Source of the DNA: Pectobacterium aroidearum
GTDB lineage: Bacteria > Pseudomonadota > Gammaproteobacteria > Enterobacterales > Enterobacteriaceae
NCBI RefSeq assembly: GCF_041228105.1
Contig: NZ_CP166097.1
Coordinates: forward strand, 4,960,001-5,024,000
Direction: 5' to 3'
DNA length: 64,000 bases
The notes below the pieces were generated by a model. The model ran no database searches and had not been told where the DNA came from. It was given only the letters and a program-made list of their open reading frames with translations. This document shows, in pieces, positions 44,916-55,788 of this stretch. Within the stretch, counting starts at the first letter, position 1. Each line of letters opens with the position of its first letter. Made by a program: the position numbers and the translations under genes.

Positions 44916-44952
44916 CGTCACCACACCGTTTTCGTACTTAGCTATTCGCTAA

Positions 44953-44977
44953 AACGCCACCGGAGGTCGGTGGCGTT
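44953..44977. terminator. Terminator after ysgA
   Basis: The stem AACGCCACC / GGTGGCGTT followed by TGTGTTTTAT ends the ysgA transcript; the A-rich left side could also help on the other strand. Confidence 0.8.
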
Positions 44978-45017
44978 TGTGTTTTATCGTTTTACCACAT
45001 GACAAAGTCAGGCAGCC

Positions 45018-46679
45018 TTAGAACGACGTCCAGTCGCTGTTATTACCCTGATCTTTCGCAGCAGCAGGCGCTAAAGACAGCGTTGGCGTGCGCACTGGCG
45101 CTGAGGCATACGAGGCGGTTTTACCACTGCCATAAGACAGAAGTTTAAACGCACTTACCGCTTCCGCCAGAACGGAGGCCTGTGCTTGCAGAGACAGGGC
45201 CGCAGAGGCAGATTCTTCAACCAGAGCCGCGTTCTGCTGGGTCGTGGTATCAATCTGTCCCACCGCCAGGTTCATCTGGTTAATCCCGTCGCTCTGTTCA
45301 CGGCTGGCCTGCGAGATTTCACTGATAATCTCATTCACATCCCGCACATAGCCCGTTAACCCGCCCATGGTTTCTTCAGCTGTATCCACCAGCGACATGC
45401 CTTCCTGAATTTTGCTCACGGAGTCGTCGATCAAATCCTTGATCTCCCGCGCGGCAGTCGCACTACGCTGTGCCAGAGAACGAACCTCCCCTGCCACCAC
45501 CGCAAAACCACGCCCCTGTTCGCCCGCACGCGCCGCTTCAACCGCCGCGTTCAGCGCCAGAATATTGGTCTGGAATGCAATGCCGTCAATCACACCGATG
45601 ATCTCCGCCATACGCTGGGATGAATCGCGAATGCCGCGCATTTTCTGCGTCACGGAAACCATAACATCACCGCTTTGCTTCGCTGCACCAGAGGCTTTAT
45701 TCGCAATCTCCGTCGCCTGCTGGGTGTTTTCCGCCGTGTTTTTAATGGTGGATGTCAGCTGTTCCATTGACGCAGCGGTTTCTTCCAGCGAGCTGGCCTG
45801 TTCTTCCGTGCGCGCTGACAGATCCTGATTACCTGCGGCGATTTGCGACGCTGCTGTCGAGATAGTTTCCGCCCCATCACGTACCTGTCCGACAATCGTG
45901 CTCAGGCTGGTGTTCATGTGATCTAACGATTGCAGCAGCAATCCGGTTTCATCTTTGCTGGTAACAGTGATGCGCGAGGTCAGATCGCCCTGCGCCACTC
46001 GGTCTGCTACTTGCAAAGCCTGCTGAATCGGTTGGGTTACACTGCGCGTAATTGACCAGGCAATCAGCGCCCCAAATACGGCGCCCAACGCCAAAATAAG
46101 CAGCAAAATAATACGGGTTTCGCTGTATACCTCAGCCATGGCTTCAACAGAGGTGTCCATCGCATCATCCTGATAGTTAACCAGTTGTCTTACCGCATCG
46201 CGGTACTGACGCTGGGTGACATTCAGGTTGTTGTTGAACTCCTCAATCGCCGCATCCCGGTTGCCCGCCACCACTTCGCTGATGATTTTGTCACCGGATT
46301 TCAAAAATTCGTTACGAATCGCGCGAATATCACGCAGTTGGGAAACGGAACGCTCTTCAACGGTTTGGCTTTCCAGCTTGTCCAACAGGCGGCCAATCTC
46401 CTGACGGAATTCGTTCACGCGAGCGACGTTTGTCTGGATCTGCGTCTGATCCGAAACCAGCATCAGCCGCTGATATGCCACCAGAATGCTGTTCACATTA
46501 TCGATAAGGCTATTAGAATCAACAGTTTGAGGGTAAACATCTTTCACAATACTTCTGGCACTATCTTGAAAACTGGATAGCTTAGACAGGGAAAAAATAC
46601 TCACGACAAACAACATCAAAATCAGGATGGCAAATCCGGCTCCCAGTCGATAGCCAATACGCCAATTCGCTAAACTCAT
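45018..46679 (-). CDS. Methyl-accepting chemotaxis protein, with CheR-binding tail
   Basis: A 553-residue receptor: TM1 at about 11-31, a periplasmic four-helix-bundle sensor (about 35-188), TM2 at about 190-210, a HAMP domain and a signalling domain with the conserved tip around [21 protein letters not shown]. It ends DWTSF, a variant of the NWETF pentapeptide that recruits CheR and CheB. The ATG has an ideal AAGGAG site. A sigma-28 promoter lies about 340 bp upstream. Ligand unknown. It is paralogous to the next receptor gene. Confidence 0.92.
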   Translation of the reverse strand: MSLANWRIGYRLGAGFAILILMLFVVSIFSLSKLSSFQDSARSIVKDVYPQTVDSNSLIDNVNSILVAYQRLMLVSDQTQIQTNVARVNEFRQEIGRLLDKLESQTVEERSVSQLRDIRAIRNEFLKSGDKIISEVVAGNRDAAIEEFNNNLNVTQRQYRDAVRQLVNYQDDAMDTSVEAMAEVYSETRIILLLILALGAVFGALIAWSITRSVTQPIQQALQVADRVAQGDLTSRITVTSKDETGLLLQSLDHMNTSLSTIVGQVRDGAETISTAASQIAAGNQDLSARTEEQASSLEETAASMEQLTSTIKNTAENTQQATEIANKASGAAKQSGDVMVSVTQKMRGIRDSSQRMAEIIGVIDGIAFQTNILALNAAVEAARAGEQGRGFAVVAGEVRSLAQRSATAAREIKDLIDDSVSKIQEGMSLVDTAEETMGGLTGYVRDVNEIISEISQASREQSDGINQMNLAVGQIDTTTQQNAALVEESASAALSLQAQASVLAEAVSAFKLLSYGSGKTASYASAPVRTPTLSLAPAAAKDQGNNSDWTSF

Positions 46680-47016
46680 GTCTCACTCCTTTTAGGTAAT
46701 GCATAGCAATGTCAATTGCGCACATGTCGCAGCTTGATGGAACCACAGGGCGGAGAATGATTGACGCTCCGAAGGGGAAAAGCCTTCTGACGCGCCAGAG
46801 ATACCTTAAGGCAGGCATTTTTACGCACGCTCTCAGCATGAGAGGCGCTATCAAAAATCAAATAGTTTCCCTCGGGTGTTGAGGTGCAAAAGTGGAAATA
46901 AATCTAACAATGCTACAAATACAACTGATAAGACCGCAGAGGCGTGATTGAAGTGATAATAGTGGTCTTCCCTCTCCGGACTCATGCAGCCATGGCCGCT
47001 CCTGTGTTATCCATCT

Positions 47017-47043
47017 TTATCGGCAATGTGTTTCTGAACTTTA
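47017..47043 (-). promoter_or_regulatory. Sigma-28 (FliA) promoter of the left chemoreceptor
   Basis: On the minus strand TAAAGTTC, 11 bp, GCCGATAA. This matches the FliA consensus TAAAGTTT-N11-GCCGATAA at 15 of 16 defined bases. The leader to the ATG at 46679 is about 330 bases. Confidence 0.9.
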
Positions 47044-47274
47044 CAAATTGATCGTTTAAATCATTCAAAAACATACAATAAATAGATATTAACTATCGAA
47101 AGTTAAGTTTCGATCGGAAAAATCACAGATTAATCAACCAATAATTAACATGAATAACGCCTCAATTACATAAAAGGATAGTCAGACATATTTGATATTA
47201 AAAATAAAGAGATGAGAATATTTCTTAGTAAAGAATAACAAGCTGAATAAGAAGAGAAAAAATCATATTTGCTC

Positions 47275-47344
47275 TATACCGTCATACTTCAAGCTGCTTG
47301 TGCGTTGCCCGCCTTCACGCAACTCGAATTATTTAGGGTATATA
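47275..47344. repeat. Truncated ERIC element (70 bp)
   Basis: Contains only the ERIC ends: TCATACTTCAAGCTGCTTGTG at the left and CGCAACTCGAATTATTTAGG at the right, in the orientation of the copy at 57689. The central core with the ERIC1R/ERIC2 primer regions is missing. Confidence 0.78.
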
Positions 47345-47430
47345 CCCTATATAGAGCGAATCAGGGGAGCGGTTGCTCCCCTATAGAGGTAGGCGCTGCG
47401 CTGCAACGCGATCAAACGATAGCCGTAAAT

Positions 47431-49053
47431 TTACTCTTTACTTGCTAGTGCCAGAGACAGCGTTGGTGTGCGCATCGGCACATAAGATCCGCCATTACTA
47501 CCGCTGTAAGACTGTATTTTGAACGCGCTCACGGCCTCCGCCAGAACGGAAGCCTGTGCTTGCAGAGACAGAGCCGCAGAGGCGGATTCTTCAACCAGAG
47601 CCGCGTTCTGCTGGGTCGTAGTATCAATCTGCCCAATCGCCAGATTCATCTGGTTAATCCCTTCACTCTGTTCACGACTAGCCTGCGAAATCTCGCTGAT
47701 AATGTCGTGTACGTCCTTCACATGGGCCGTCAACCCGCCCATGGTTTCTTCAGCGGTATCGACAAGATCCATGCCTTCGCGAATTTTACCCACGGAGTCG
47801 TCGATCAAATCCTTAATCTCCCGCGCGGCGGTCGCACTGCGCTGCGCCAGTGAACGGACTTCTCCCGCTACCACCGCAAAACCACGCCCCTGCTCGCCTG
47901 CACGCGCCGCTTCAACCGCTGCGTTCAGCGCCAGAATATTGGTCTGGAACGCAATACCGTCAATCACACCGATGATCTCCGCCATACGCTGGGACGAATC
48001 ACGAATACCGCGCATTTTCTGTGTCACGGAAAGCATGACATCGCCGCTCTGTTTCGCTGCACCAGTCGCCTTATTGGCAATCTCCGTCGCCTGTTGGGTG
48101 TTCTCAGCCGTGTTTTTGATGGTAGAGGCCAATTGCTCCATTGAAGCTGCCGTTTCTTCCAGCGAACTCGCCTGTTCTTCGGTACGCGATGACAGATCCT
48201 GATTACCCGCCGTGATTTGCGACGCTGCCGTCGAGATGGTTTCCGCCCCATCACGAACCTGGCCGACAATCGAACTCAAACTGGTGTTCATGCGATCTAA
48301 CGATTGCAGCAGCAACCCGGTCTCATCCTTGCTGGTCACCGTGATGTGTGAGGTCAAATCGCCCTGCGCCACTCTGTCTGCCACTTGCAGCGCCTGCGCT
48401 ATCGGGCGGGTTACGCTACGCGTGATCGCCCAGGCAATCAGCGCTCCAAATACCGCACCCAGAGCCAAAATAAGCAGTAAAATCATGCGAGTGCTGTTGT
48501 ACACCTCAGCCATGGTTTCGACAGAGTTATCCATCGCATCATTTTGGTAGTTCACCAACTGCTTCACCGAGTCGCGGTAATTGCGCTGAATCACGTTCAG
48601 GGTGTTATTGAATTCCGCTACGGCGACGTCGTTATTACCCGCCAGTGCATCACTAATAATTTTATCGCCGGACTTGATGAACTCAGCACGAAACCCGCGG
48701 ACAACCCCTACCTGCTTGCGGGCAAGCTCTCCTGAGGTATTCCTTTCCAGATTATCAAGCAGGCGACTAATCTCCTTGCGGTACGCCATAATCCGATCGA
48801 CATATCCCTGCCGCTGTTCCTGGCCGGATACCAGCATCATCTGCAAATAAGCGACAAAGTGCCCATTCACATTATCGATGAGGTCATTAGCATCCACCGT
48901 TTGTGGGTAAACGTCTTTGACGATATCTCTGGCGCCATCCTGAAAACCAGAAAGTTTGGACAGAGAAAAAATACTCACGGTAAACAGCATCAGGATTAAG
49001 ATGGCGAACCCGCCTCCTAATCGATAGCCAATACGCCAATTCGCTAAATTCAC
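47431..49053 (-). CDS. Methyl-accepting chemotaxis protein, tail-less paralogue
   Basis: A 540-residue receptor with the same layout as its neighbour: TM1 about 11-31, four-helix sensor, TM2 about 190-210, HAMP and signalling domain. The signalling half is nearly identical to the neighbour's, while the sensor differs, so ligands likely differ. It ends LALASKE and lacks the CheR/CheB pentapeptide. The start is GTG at 49053 behind AAGGAG; an overlapping ATG two bases upstream is followed at once by TGA. It has its own sigma-28 promoter. Confidence 0.92.
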   Translation of the reverse strand: MNLANWRIGYRLGGGFAILILMLFTVSIFSLSKLSGFQDGARDIVKDVYPQTVDANDLIDNVNGHFVAYLQMMLVSGQEQRQGYVDRIMAYRKEISRLLDNLERNTSGELARKQVGVVRGFRAEFIKSGDKIISDALAGNNDVAVAEFNNTLNVIQRNYRDSVKQLVNYQNDAMDNSVETMAEVYNSTRMILLLILALGAVFGALIAWAITRSVTRPIAQALQVADRVAQGDLTSHITVTSKDETGLLLQSLDRMNTSLSSIVGQVRDGAETISTAASQITAGNQDLSSRTEEQASSLEETAASMEQLASTIKNTAENTQQATEIANKATGAAKQSGDVMLSVTQKMRGIRDSSQRMAEIIGVIDGIAFQTNILALNAAVEAARAGEQGRGFAVVAGEVRSLAQRSATAAREIKDLIDDSVGKIREGMDLVDTAEETMGGLTAHVKDVHDIISEISQASREQSEGINQMNLAIGQIDTTTQQNAALVEESASAALSLQAQASVLAEAVSAFKIQSYSGSNGGSYVPMRTPTLSLALASKE

Positions 49054-49288
49054 ATCTCACTCCTTTTAGGTAATACATAATAATGACTACTGCGCACAGT
49101 TATCGTCTAATAACCTCGCAGAATGGGGAAAATAATCATTATCCGGGAAAATAAATATGCTTTATGGGTATATTAAATACTCATAAGAGAGTAATTACAG
49201 GCGCACTTTTAACATCAGTAAAGCGTTAGAGAAATACAAGAAACTTCGCGCTATTCATACATCCTGAGCCACCTCCATGCCGTTTACC

Positions 49289-49315
49289 TTATCGGCACAA
49301 GATTTCTGAGCTTTA
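49289..49315 (-). promoter_or_regulatory. Sigma-28 (FliA) promoter of the right chemoreceptor
   Basis: On the minus strand TAAAGCTC, 11 bp, GCCGATAA, a near-consensus FliA promoter. The leader to the GTG at 49053 is about 230 bases. Confidence 0.88.
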
Positions 49316-49548
49316 TGACGGCGTTGATTAAATCCTTTAATAAATAGAGATGTCGATAGTGGATGAATATTCATTTTTGACAAATAACCAGCTAGTCGAT
49401 GCAGAGAAACAAGCGGGATAACACGGCAATTTTATTAAAGGAAAGACAATATCGTTAATTTTCGGGAAGGAAGAAAACACGACGGAGAAATAAGAATAAG
49501 TTGAGAGGAGGAAATAATGCGAACTTTATCTATTCGTAAGATATAAAA

Positions 49549-49574
49549 ATCAGGGAGGCCATTGCCTCCCTGAT
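49549..49574 (-). terminator. Terminator after metE
   Basis: The stem ATCAGGGAGGC / GCCTCCCTGAT with a four-base loop is followed on the minus strand by TTTTATATCTT, 11 bp after the metE stop. Confidence 0.88.
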
Positions 49575-49585
49575 GCCATCAGCAA

Positions 49586-51856
49586 TTAAACATTACTGGG
49601 TTCACGCAAACGCTGTGCTGCCTGAACCATATTCGCCAGAGCCTGACGCGTTTCCGGCCAGCCGCGAGTTTTCAGACCGCAATCCGGGTTCACCCACAGG
49701 CGTTCAGCGGGAATACGCTGCGCCGCTTTCTTCAGCAGGGCTTCTATCCATTCCACGCTTGGTATGTTCGGGGAGTGGATATCATAAACGCCAGGGCCGA
49801 TTTCATTCGGGTATTCGAATTCTTCAAACGACTCCAGCAATTCCATGTCGGAACGGGAGGTTTCAATCGTAATCACGTCTGCATCCAGCGCGGCGATAGA
49901 ATCCATGATGTCGTTGAACTCGCAGTAACACATATGGGTATGGATCTGCGTATCATCTTTCGCCACGGCGGCATTCAGGCGGAAAGCATCCACAGCCCAG
50001 GACAGATACGCGTCCCAGTCAGAGCGGTGCAGCGGCAGACCTTCACGCAGTGCCGGTTCGTCAATCTGGATGATGCCAATACCTGCGGCTTCCAAATCCG
50101 CGACTTCATCCCGCAGCGCCAGAGCAATCTGCTTAGCGATGGTTTCACGCGTGACGTCTTCGCGCGGGAACGACCAGCACAAAATGGTCACCGGGCCTGT
50201 CAGCATGCCTTTCATTGGCTTGTCAGTCAGGGACTGTGCGTATTTCGCCCACTCAACGGTGATCGCTTCTGGACGGCTTACATCACCAATAATGACTGGC
50301 GGCTTCACACAGCGTGAACCGTAGCTCTGCACCCAGCCGTTCTGGGTAAAGATAAACCCATCCAGATGCTCACCGAAATACTCCACCATGTCGTTACGCT
50401 CGGCTTCACCGTGCACCAGCACGTCCAGACCCAGACGCTCTTGTTCAATCACCGCTTGCTTAATGTGCTCGGCAATACCGGTACGATAGTTATTGCTATC
50501 CAGACGGCCCTGCTTGAAATCCAGACGCAGACCGCGAATTTCAGTGGTTTGCGGGAAAGAACCGATCGTGGTCGTCGGCCATGCCGGCAGATTAAAGCGC
50601 TCACGCTGAGCCTCTGCACGCACCGAATAGACGTTCTGACGTTGGCTGTCTTGGGCGGTAATCGCTGCCAAACGCTGCGCAACGGCGGCGTTATTCACAC
50701 GCGTCGAGGTACGGCGGGCGCGAATCGGTGCGCTGTAGGCTTCCAGAGCCTGACCGTTGCCGCTGTTCAGCGCCTGAGACAACAGTGACAGCTCCGCACA
50801 TTTCTGAATCGCAAAGGCAAACCAGCTCTTCACTTCATCATCCAGACGCACTTCCACACTCAGATCGATAGGGCTATGCAGCAGCGAGCAGGAGCTGCCC
50901 AGCCACAGATCGCGCGTCCCCACCAGCGGTTGCAGACGCTCGAACCAGCTACTTAGATCGGCTCGCCAAACGTTACGGCCGTTAATCGCCCCCAGAGACA
51001 GTACCCAGTTAGCAGGCAGTTGGGCGCTCAGCGTAGCGGCATCATCCTTACCGTGAACCAGATCGACATGCAGTCCCTGAACCGGCAGCACCTTAATCGT
51101 TTCCAGATTCTGGCTAACGCTATCAAAATAAGTCGTCAGCAGCAGTTTCACCTGCCCCTGTAGTGCATCGTAGGCCGGTTTAAACGCGGCCAGCCACGCT
51201 TGCGGCAATTCCAGCACCAGTGCAGGCTCATCGATCTGCACCCACTCAATACCGCGTTTCGCCAGCTCAGCCAGCACCTGCTGATAAACCGGCAGAATAT
51301 CCTGCAGCAGCGACAGGCGGTCAAACTGCTCACCTTTCACTTTACCCAGCCACAGGTAGGTAACCGGGCCTAACAGAACGGGCTTCACTTTATGGCCCAG
51401 CGCCAGTGCTTCATCAACTTCATCCAGCAGTTGTGTCCAGGTCAGCTTAAACTGCTGCCCTTTGGTAAACTCCGGCACCATGTAGTGGTAGTTAGTGTTA
51501 AACCACTTGGTCATTTCCGCCGCCGCAGCGGGTTGACCCGTTGGCGCACGTCCACGACCAATACGGAACAGCGTATCCAGATCGACCGAACCGTCTTCAT
51601 TCTGATGACGAGCAGGTACGTTACCCAGCAGCAGACTGGTGGTCAGTACATGGTCGTACCAGGCGAAATCACCCACCGGCAGCAGATCAACGCCAGCATC
51701 CTTCTGTTGTTGCCAATGACGCGCACGCAGCTCGCGTCCAACGGTCAGCAACTCTTCCTGTGTCGCGTTACCTGCCCAGTAGCTTTCCTGCGCTTTTTTC
51801 AGTTCACGGCGTAATCCAACGCGCGGAAAACCCAGTGTGTGATTCACAATCGCCAT
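49586..51856 (-). CDS. metE: Cobalamin-independent methionine synthase MetE
   Basis: MetE transfers a methyl group from 5-methyltetrahydropteroyl-triglutamate to homocysteine. The 756-residue protein has two related barrels; the C-terminal one carries the zinc ligands in THMCYCEF (His and Cys) and [11 protein letters not shown] (Cys). Homocysteine contacts lie in TTIGSFPQT. It is divergent from metR, whose product with homocysteine activates metE in enterobacteria. Confidence 0.98.
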   Translation of the reverse strand: MAIVNHTLGFPRVGLRRELKKAQESYWAGNATQEELLTVGRELRARHWQQQKDAGVDLLPVGDFAWYDHVLTTSLLLGNVPARHQNEDGSVDLDTLFRIGRGRAPTGQPAAAAEMTKWFNTNYHYMVPEFTKGQQFKLTWTQLLDEVDEALALGHKVKPVLLGPVTYLWLGKVKGEQFDRLSLLQDILPVYQQVLAELAKRGIEWVQIDEPALVLELPQAWLAAFKPAYDALQGQVKLLLTTYFDSVSQNLETIKVLPVQGLHVDLVHGKDDAATLSAQLPANWVLSLGAINGRNVWRADLSSWFERLQPLVGTRDLWLGSSCSLLHSPIDLSVEVRLDDEVKSWFAFAIQKCAELSLLSQALNSGNGQALEAYSAPIRARRTSTRVNNAAVAQRLAAITAQDSQRQNVYSVRAEAQRERFNLPAWPTTTIGSFPQTTEIRGLRLDFKQGRLDSNNYRTGIAEHIKQAVIEQERLGLDVLVHGEAERNDMVEYFGEHLDGFIFTQNGWVQSYGSRCVKPPVIIGDVSRPEAITVEWAKYAQSLTDKPMKGMLTGPVTILCWSFPREDVTRETIAKQIALALRDEVADLEAAGIGIIQIDEPALREGLPLHRSDWDAYLSWAVDAFRLNAAVAKDDTQIHTHMCYCEFNDIMDSIAALDADVITIETSRSDMELLESFEEFEYPNEIGPGVYDIHSPNIPSVEWIEALLKKAAQRIPAERLWVNPDCGLKTRGWPETRQALANMVQAAQRLREPSNV

Positions 51857-51872
51857 CGTTAATTCCTCATTT

Positions 51873-51896
51873 AGCCGTCCAGATGTTTACACATCC
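51873..51896. promoter_or_regulatory. MetJ boxes in the metE/metR divergent promoter
   Basis: AGCCGTCC AGATGTTT fits two tandem AGACGTCT met boxes with 12 of 16 matches; a weaker third box (ACACATCC) follows. MetJ with SAM represses metE and metR in E. coli. A MetR site (TGAA-N5-TTCA) could not be fixed in the remaining interval. Confidence 0.6.
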
Positions 51897-51960
51897 ATAA
51901 TCCGCAGGTAGTGTAGTAACCACAAGCGCAATTTATTCACTGTCACTGTGAAGGACTCTC

Positions 51961-52896
51961 ATGATCGAATTCAAACACCTGCGAACGCTGCAAGCACTGC
52001 GCAATACCGGATCGTTAGCCGCCGCTGCCGCTGCGCTTCACCAAACTCAATCGGCGTTATCCCACCAGTTCAGCGATCTGGAACAACGCCTTGGGTTCAG
52101 GCTATTCGTGCGCAAAAGCCAGCCGCTGCGCTTTACGCCTCAGGGAGACATTCTGTTGCAGTTGGCAGAGCAGGTGTTACCACAGATCCAGCAGGCGTTG
52201 CAGGCCTGCCATGAGCCGCACCAAACCACGCTGCGTCTGGCTATTGAGTGCCATAGCTGTATTCAGTGGCTGACGCCTGCGCTAGACGAGTTCCATCAAC
52301 ATTGGCCGCAGGTGGCGATGGACTTTAAATCGGGCGTGACATTCGACCCTCAGCCAGCGCTCCAGCAAGGCGAGCTGGATCTGGTCATGACCTCCGACAT
52401 CATGCCGCGCAGTGGCCTGCACTATTCGCCTCTGTTTGATTTTGAAGTCAGGCTGGCGCTGGCTCCCGAGCATCCACTAGCTCAGAAAGAGAAAATCGAA
52501 CCGGAGGATTTCACCGCCGAAACCCTGATGATCTATCCGGTACAGCGGCAGCGTCTGGACGTCTGGCGTCACTTTTTGCAGCCGGCAGGCGTCAGCCCTG
52601 CGCTGAAAAGCGTGGATAATACGCTGCTGCTGATTCAGATGGTTGCCGCCCGCATGGGCATCGCCGCACTACCGCACTGGGTGGTGGAAAGTTTCGAGCG
52701 TCAGGGGCTGATTGTCACCAAATCGCTGGGTGATGGACTGTGGAGCCGGTTGTACGCCGCCGTCCGCGACGGAGAGCAGCGCCAACCGGTGATTGATGCG
52801 TTTATTCGTTCGGCGCGTCAGCACGCTTGTGAGCACTTACCGTTTGTGAAGGACGCTTCACGACCCAACGCTGGTGTACCCACAGCGAGGACGTGA
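51961..52896 (+). CDS. metR: LysR-type regulator MetR
   Basis: MetR activates metE, metH and related genes with homocysteine as coeffector. The 311-residue protein has the LysR winged helix at its start ([20 protein letters not shown], about residues 6-25) and the typical effector domain. It is divergent from metE. Its last 95 bp overlap the 3' end of the convergent transporter gene. Confidence 0.96.
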   Translation: MIEFKHLRTLQALRNTGSLAAAAAALHQTQSALSHQFSDLEQRLGFRLFVRKSQPLRFTPQGDILLQLAEQVLPQIQQALQACHEPHQTTLRLAIECHSCIQWLTPALDEFHQHWPQVAMDFKSGVTFDPQPALQQGELDLVMTSDIMPRSGLHYSPLFDFEVRLALAPEHPLAQKEKIEPEDFTAETLMIYPVQRQRLDVWRHFLQPAGVSPALKSVDNTLLLIQMVAARMGIAALPHWVVESFERQGLIVTKSLGDGLWSRLYAAVRDGEQRQPVIDAFIRSARQHACEHLPFVKDASRPNAGVPTART

Positions 52897-53701
52897 TAAT
52901 GACCGTTCCCACGATAAAACTCAGCCAGTCTGGCGTTTTATGCCAGATAGCGAAGTTGACCAAGAGCCCAGCAGGCACATGAAAGTTGTTCATTATGCTG
53001 AGCGTTCCGGCATCCACCTGAGTGGCGCCGTAGTTCCACATGAAATAACCCAGGCCGGAAGCGCCAATCCCCAGCCAGACCAGCACGCCCCACTGCAAGG
53101 TTGTGGTGGGTAATTTATCCAGATTGCCGAAGAGCAACCACGCGGTTATCGTCACGATCGCCGCCCCCAGATAAAACCAGGAAAATGCACAGTGCTGCGG
53201 CACCGGATAGAGCTCCATCAAGCGCTTATAGCCAACCTGACCTGCTGCAAAACATACGTTAGCCGCCTGCACCAGCAGGAATCCCCACCAGAAATGCTCA
53301 CTCACGCCGTGATAGTGGATAACGGCTGCGCCGAATACCGCCAGCAGAGCGCTCATGACATAGCCCCAGCGCAAGCGCTGCCGAGCGAGCAGATCGTAAA
53401 TCAGCGTGACGTACAGCGGCGTCATCACCGTAAAGAGTAAAAACTCAGGTACGGTCAGGTACAGGTAAGCCTGGAACACGAACAGGTACATGATACCCAG
53501 TTGGCAAGCACCCACTAACAGATACAAGAAAATAACGCGTGGCGCATAGCCGCGCAGGCGTAAAAATGGCAAAAACACCACTGCCGCCGCCGTCAGACGG
53601 AACATCGCAGAAAACCAGCTATCAACCTGACCCGCAAGATATTCGCCAATCAGACTGAATGAAAATGCCCACAAGATAGTGGTGATAGTAAGTAATGGCA
53701 C
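52802..53701 (-). CDS. yigM: EamA/DMT transporter YigM (carboxylate/biotin type)
   Basis: A 299-residue inner-membrane protein with ten predicted helices in two EamA repeats. E. coli YigM, encoded next to metR, imports biotin, and position plus length support the same assignment here. The hydrophilic tail (residues about 278-299) is encoded in the overlap with metR and may be lineage-specific. Confidence 0.85.
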   Translation of the reverse strand: MPLLTITTILWAFSFSLIGEYLAGQVDSWFSAMFRLTAAAVVFLPFLRLRGYAPRVIFLYLLVGACQLGIMYLFVFQAYLYLTVPEFLLFTVMTPLYVTLIYDLLARQRLRWGYVMSALLAVFGAAVIHYHGVSEHFWWGFLLVQAANVCFAAGQVGYKRLMELYPVPQHCAFSWFYLGAAIVTITAWLLFGNLDKLPTTTLQWGVLVWLGIGASGLGYFMWNYGATQVDAGTLSIMNNFHVPAGLLVNFAIWHKTPDWLSFIVGTVIITSSLWVHQRWVVKRPSQTVSAHKRADAPNE

Positions 53702-53833
53702 AACAGCATCCGCTTAGAAAAAAGTAGCGCCATTGTAACGGAGATGACTGAATGAATTTCAGTCAATGTGGTTTACATTAGGGTAAATAATAGACAAATG
53801 AAAGCATCGGACCATTCTGACAAAATTCATCGA

Positions 53834-54166
53834 TTAGCATAGCGCAAATCGACCAAAAAAAAGCCAGCCACCGTATACCGTGACGCACAGTATACCAATC
53901 ATGTAATAAACTGTTTTATAGCGATTTTTAATGTAAAGATTACGTGCTAATGCAATAAATAAAGGCGTCACTAACAATAGAGCCGCCGCCCCTGCCTGTA
54001 AAGTTCGATTACGGAAAGACTGATGGGGAATACTACAGATAGAGTCTCCCGGCTCCATCATCCAGTCATATTTGTTGATCGAAAGTAACTCCATTATAAA
54101 ATAGGCGAATAAAAAATACCCCACCATAGTGATAACATCTACGATATTTCCCTTACGTATTTTCAT
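53834..54166 (-). CDS. Small membrane protein, candidate T6SS immunity protein
   Basis: A 110-residue protein with three likely membrane helices (about 9-28, 56-76 and 84-104). Its ATG directly follows the effector candidate's TGA, so the two are translationally coupled. A membrane protein facing the periplasm is the expected kind of immunity partner for a peptidoglycan-cutting effector. No homologue recognised; function is inferred from position. Confidence 0.6.
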   Translation of the reverse strand: MKIRKGNIVDVITMVGYFLFAYFIMELLSINKYDWMMEPGDSICSIPHQSFRNRTLQAGAAALLLVTPLFIALARNLYIKNRYKTVYYMIGILCVTVYGGWLFFGRFALC

Positions 54167-54886
54167 TCAGATATCAAGCCCCAGAAGTTTTCTTATATGG
54201 TTTCTAATTTGCAGTAACCGTATTCCATAAGAAATGTAGTCGAACTCAATAGAACCACGTTCCGGTTTAGCATCAATGAAACGAATAAACTCACTCAGTT
54301 TTCTCTGTATACCCCGGTTGTAACGGACTCCTGCCATCATGTACTGTTCATCATTCAAGTAAAGCGCTGCTACATCAGGATAATCATAGAGAATCATATC
54401 TCTTAGATGCTGGGCAACAATCCAGAGATTAAAATCGTCCTCCATCAGACAAGTAGCTAATTCAAGCTGATCTCGCGTCGTCAAAGTGTCCGGATTTAAT
54501 CCTAACGTTCTCGCTGCAACTTGAATTTGCATAGCAACAGAACCAAAAGAGGTTTTATTTTCAGGGGATGACTTTAATCTCAAAATCCGTTTTATCTCAA
54601 AAACCTGAAATTTATATTCTTCTGGCATTCCACCGGACTCAATCCAAGCAACACCACCGAGTAGCTCAGGAAGGATTCCAGCCTGATGGGAGTACTTTAT
54701 TATTTTTTCTTTATTGTACTGAATATATGAATCTTTATATGCATTTAAATAATACCCACCACTCTTTCTTTCAGGATTGCTTTTACCAAACTTCCAGAAA
54801 AGAACATCAATTTCGTCCCATTTTCTAAATCTAACTTTAGAAATATCACAAAATTTATTTCTTACGATAATATTTTCTTTCACCAT
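54167..54886 (-). CDS. Lysozyme-like protein, candidate T6SS effector
   Basis: A 239-residue protein. It shows a transglycosylase-like pattern: Glu in GGVAWIESGGM, then SFGSVAMQIQVAARTLGL and ATCLMEDDFNLWIVAQHL, as in goose-lysozyme/SLT folds (E...S/G-x-MQ...). There is no Sec signal peptide, consistent with delivery through the Hcp tube. The ATG at 54886 follows AAGGA; a longer frame overlapping hcp is less likely. It sits between hcp and a small membrane gene, the usual effector slot. Specific family not identified. Confidence 0.65.
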   Translation of the reverse strand: MVKENIIVRNKFCDISKVRFRKWDEIDVLFWKFGKSNPERKSGGYYLNAYKDSYIQYNKEKIIKYSHQAGILPELLGGVAWIESGGMPEEYKFQVFEIKRILRLKSSPENKTSFGSVAMQIQVAARTLGLNPDTLTTRDQLELATCLMEDDFNLWIVAQHLRDMILYDYPDVAALYLNDEQYMMAGVRYNRGIQRKLSEFIRFIDAKPERGSIEFDYISYGIRLLQIRNHIRKLLGLDI

Positions 54887-54899
54887 CGTTCCTTTTATA

Positions 54900-55379
54900 T
54901 TAATACACCTGTTCTTCCCATAAACTATAGCCACCAGTTCCAGCAATGTGGTGTTGCCAATCTATGCTTTGATAAGCAACAGATATCATTTCTTCTGGTT
55001 GGTTCTCTGCATGGGTTAAAGCGTGTGGATAGGAAACGGCAATGTTTCTTATAACTGCTCCAATAAGTTTAACAGAATAATATTTCTCCTGTACTCCAGT
55101 CTGCGCGGTTCGGTAAAAGTCGAACAAAAGCTCAAGTTTTTCATTATTTGCTATAGCATTACCCAAGAGCGGAGATGATTTATCAATGGGTTTACAGAAC
55201 GTTATAGGTTGATGATTAATATTTTGGTTACGACTGATAGCATGATCGAATTGCAAAACAAAAATTTGGTCTTGATGCCTTATCTGATACTTATTACCAA
55301 TCGAGTCGATGGTGCCACACTCAGCAGATATTTTCCCTTGTTGATTTCCCGTCAACGTTAGATAAATATTATTTGCCAT
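54900..55379 (-). CDS. hcp: Type VI secretion tube protein Hcp (orphan)
   Basis: A 159-residue Hcp: MANNIYLTLTGNQQGKISAE at the start, DSIGNKYQIRH, KPIDKSSPLL, the FDFYRT strand, YYSVKLIGA and the closing WQHHIAGTGGYSLWEEQVY are hallmarks of the enterobacterial family. Hcp hexamers form the secreted tube and can carry effectors in their lumen. No tss core genes are in the window, so this is an orphan cassette that relies on a T6SS elsewhere. Confidence 0.92.
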   Translation of the reverse strand: MANNIYLTLTGNQQGKISAECGTIDSIGNKYQIRHQDQIFVLQFDHAISRNQNINHQPITFCKPIDKSSPLLGNAIANNEKLELLFDFYRTAQTGVQEKYYSVKLIGAVIRNIAVSYPHALTHAENQPEEMISVAYQSIDWQHHIAGTGGYSLWEEQVY

Positions 55380-55788
55380 ATAAAATCCCTTTATCTCAGT
55401 TAATCCATAAAACCTTACTTTTACTCATTAATAGAATGCGTTAAAAATACACTTTAAATATCTATTAGATACATCCATGATTAATAAATATCACCAAACT
55501 ATAGCATACTATAATTTTTATCCGGAATTTAACAAACCCAAACTAATGACTGATTATAGTTTCGTCAATAAAAAACTCAATAACTACGCCATATAATAAA
55601 AATTATAATAGTATTAATAAATATAAATGCTTAGTAAATCATTGTGGAGTGATACGATTTCGTTAACCTATACTATAGATATAGTACCGTTCGAAGCAGT
55701 AACGACCCCAGTAATACGGGATCGTTAACAGGCTGTATTAGGATTCATTTCTTTACATCAAAATATTCTTGATGAAAAGAAAAGGCTA
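55380..55788. other. AT-rich gene-free stretch between hcp and pagP
   Basis: A 409-bp AT-rich interval that should carry the hcp promoter. Two small structures are present: a palindrome TACTATA / TATAGTA (55671-55686) and an imperfect hairpin AACGACCC / GGGATCGTT (55701-55726) that might end pagP transcription. No gene seen. Confidence 0.5.

Larger units (their letters stand above)
46680..47430. other. Gene-free stretch between the two chemoreceptor genes
   Basis: This 751-bp interval contains the sigma-28 promoter of the left receptor (47017-47043) and a truncated ERIC element (47275-47344). The first 30 bp next to the left receptor resemble the leader of the right receptor, so the duplication included upstream DNA. 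No other gene is supported. Confidence 0.7.
49054..49585. other. Leader region of the right chemoreceptor, gene-free
   Basis: This 532-bp stretch holds the receptor's sigma-28 promoter and leader and, at the far end, the metE terminator. The rest is AT-rich with no supported gene. Confidence 0.65.

Noticed and set aside
46582..46854. 90-codon frame upstream of the left receptor
   Set aside because: It overlaps the receptor start and its leader in another frame and is compositionally unremarkable.
45018..49053. Long plus-strand frames antisense to the two chemoreceptor genes (for example 47519-48202)
   Set aside because: They mirror the highly biased codon use of the receptor signalling domain and recur in both paralogues; no start signals or family features.
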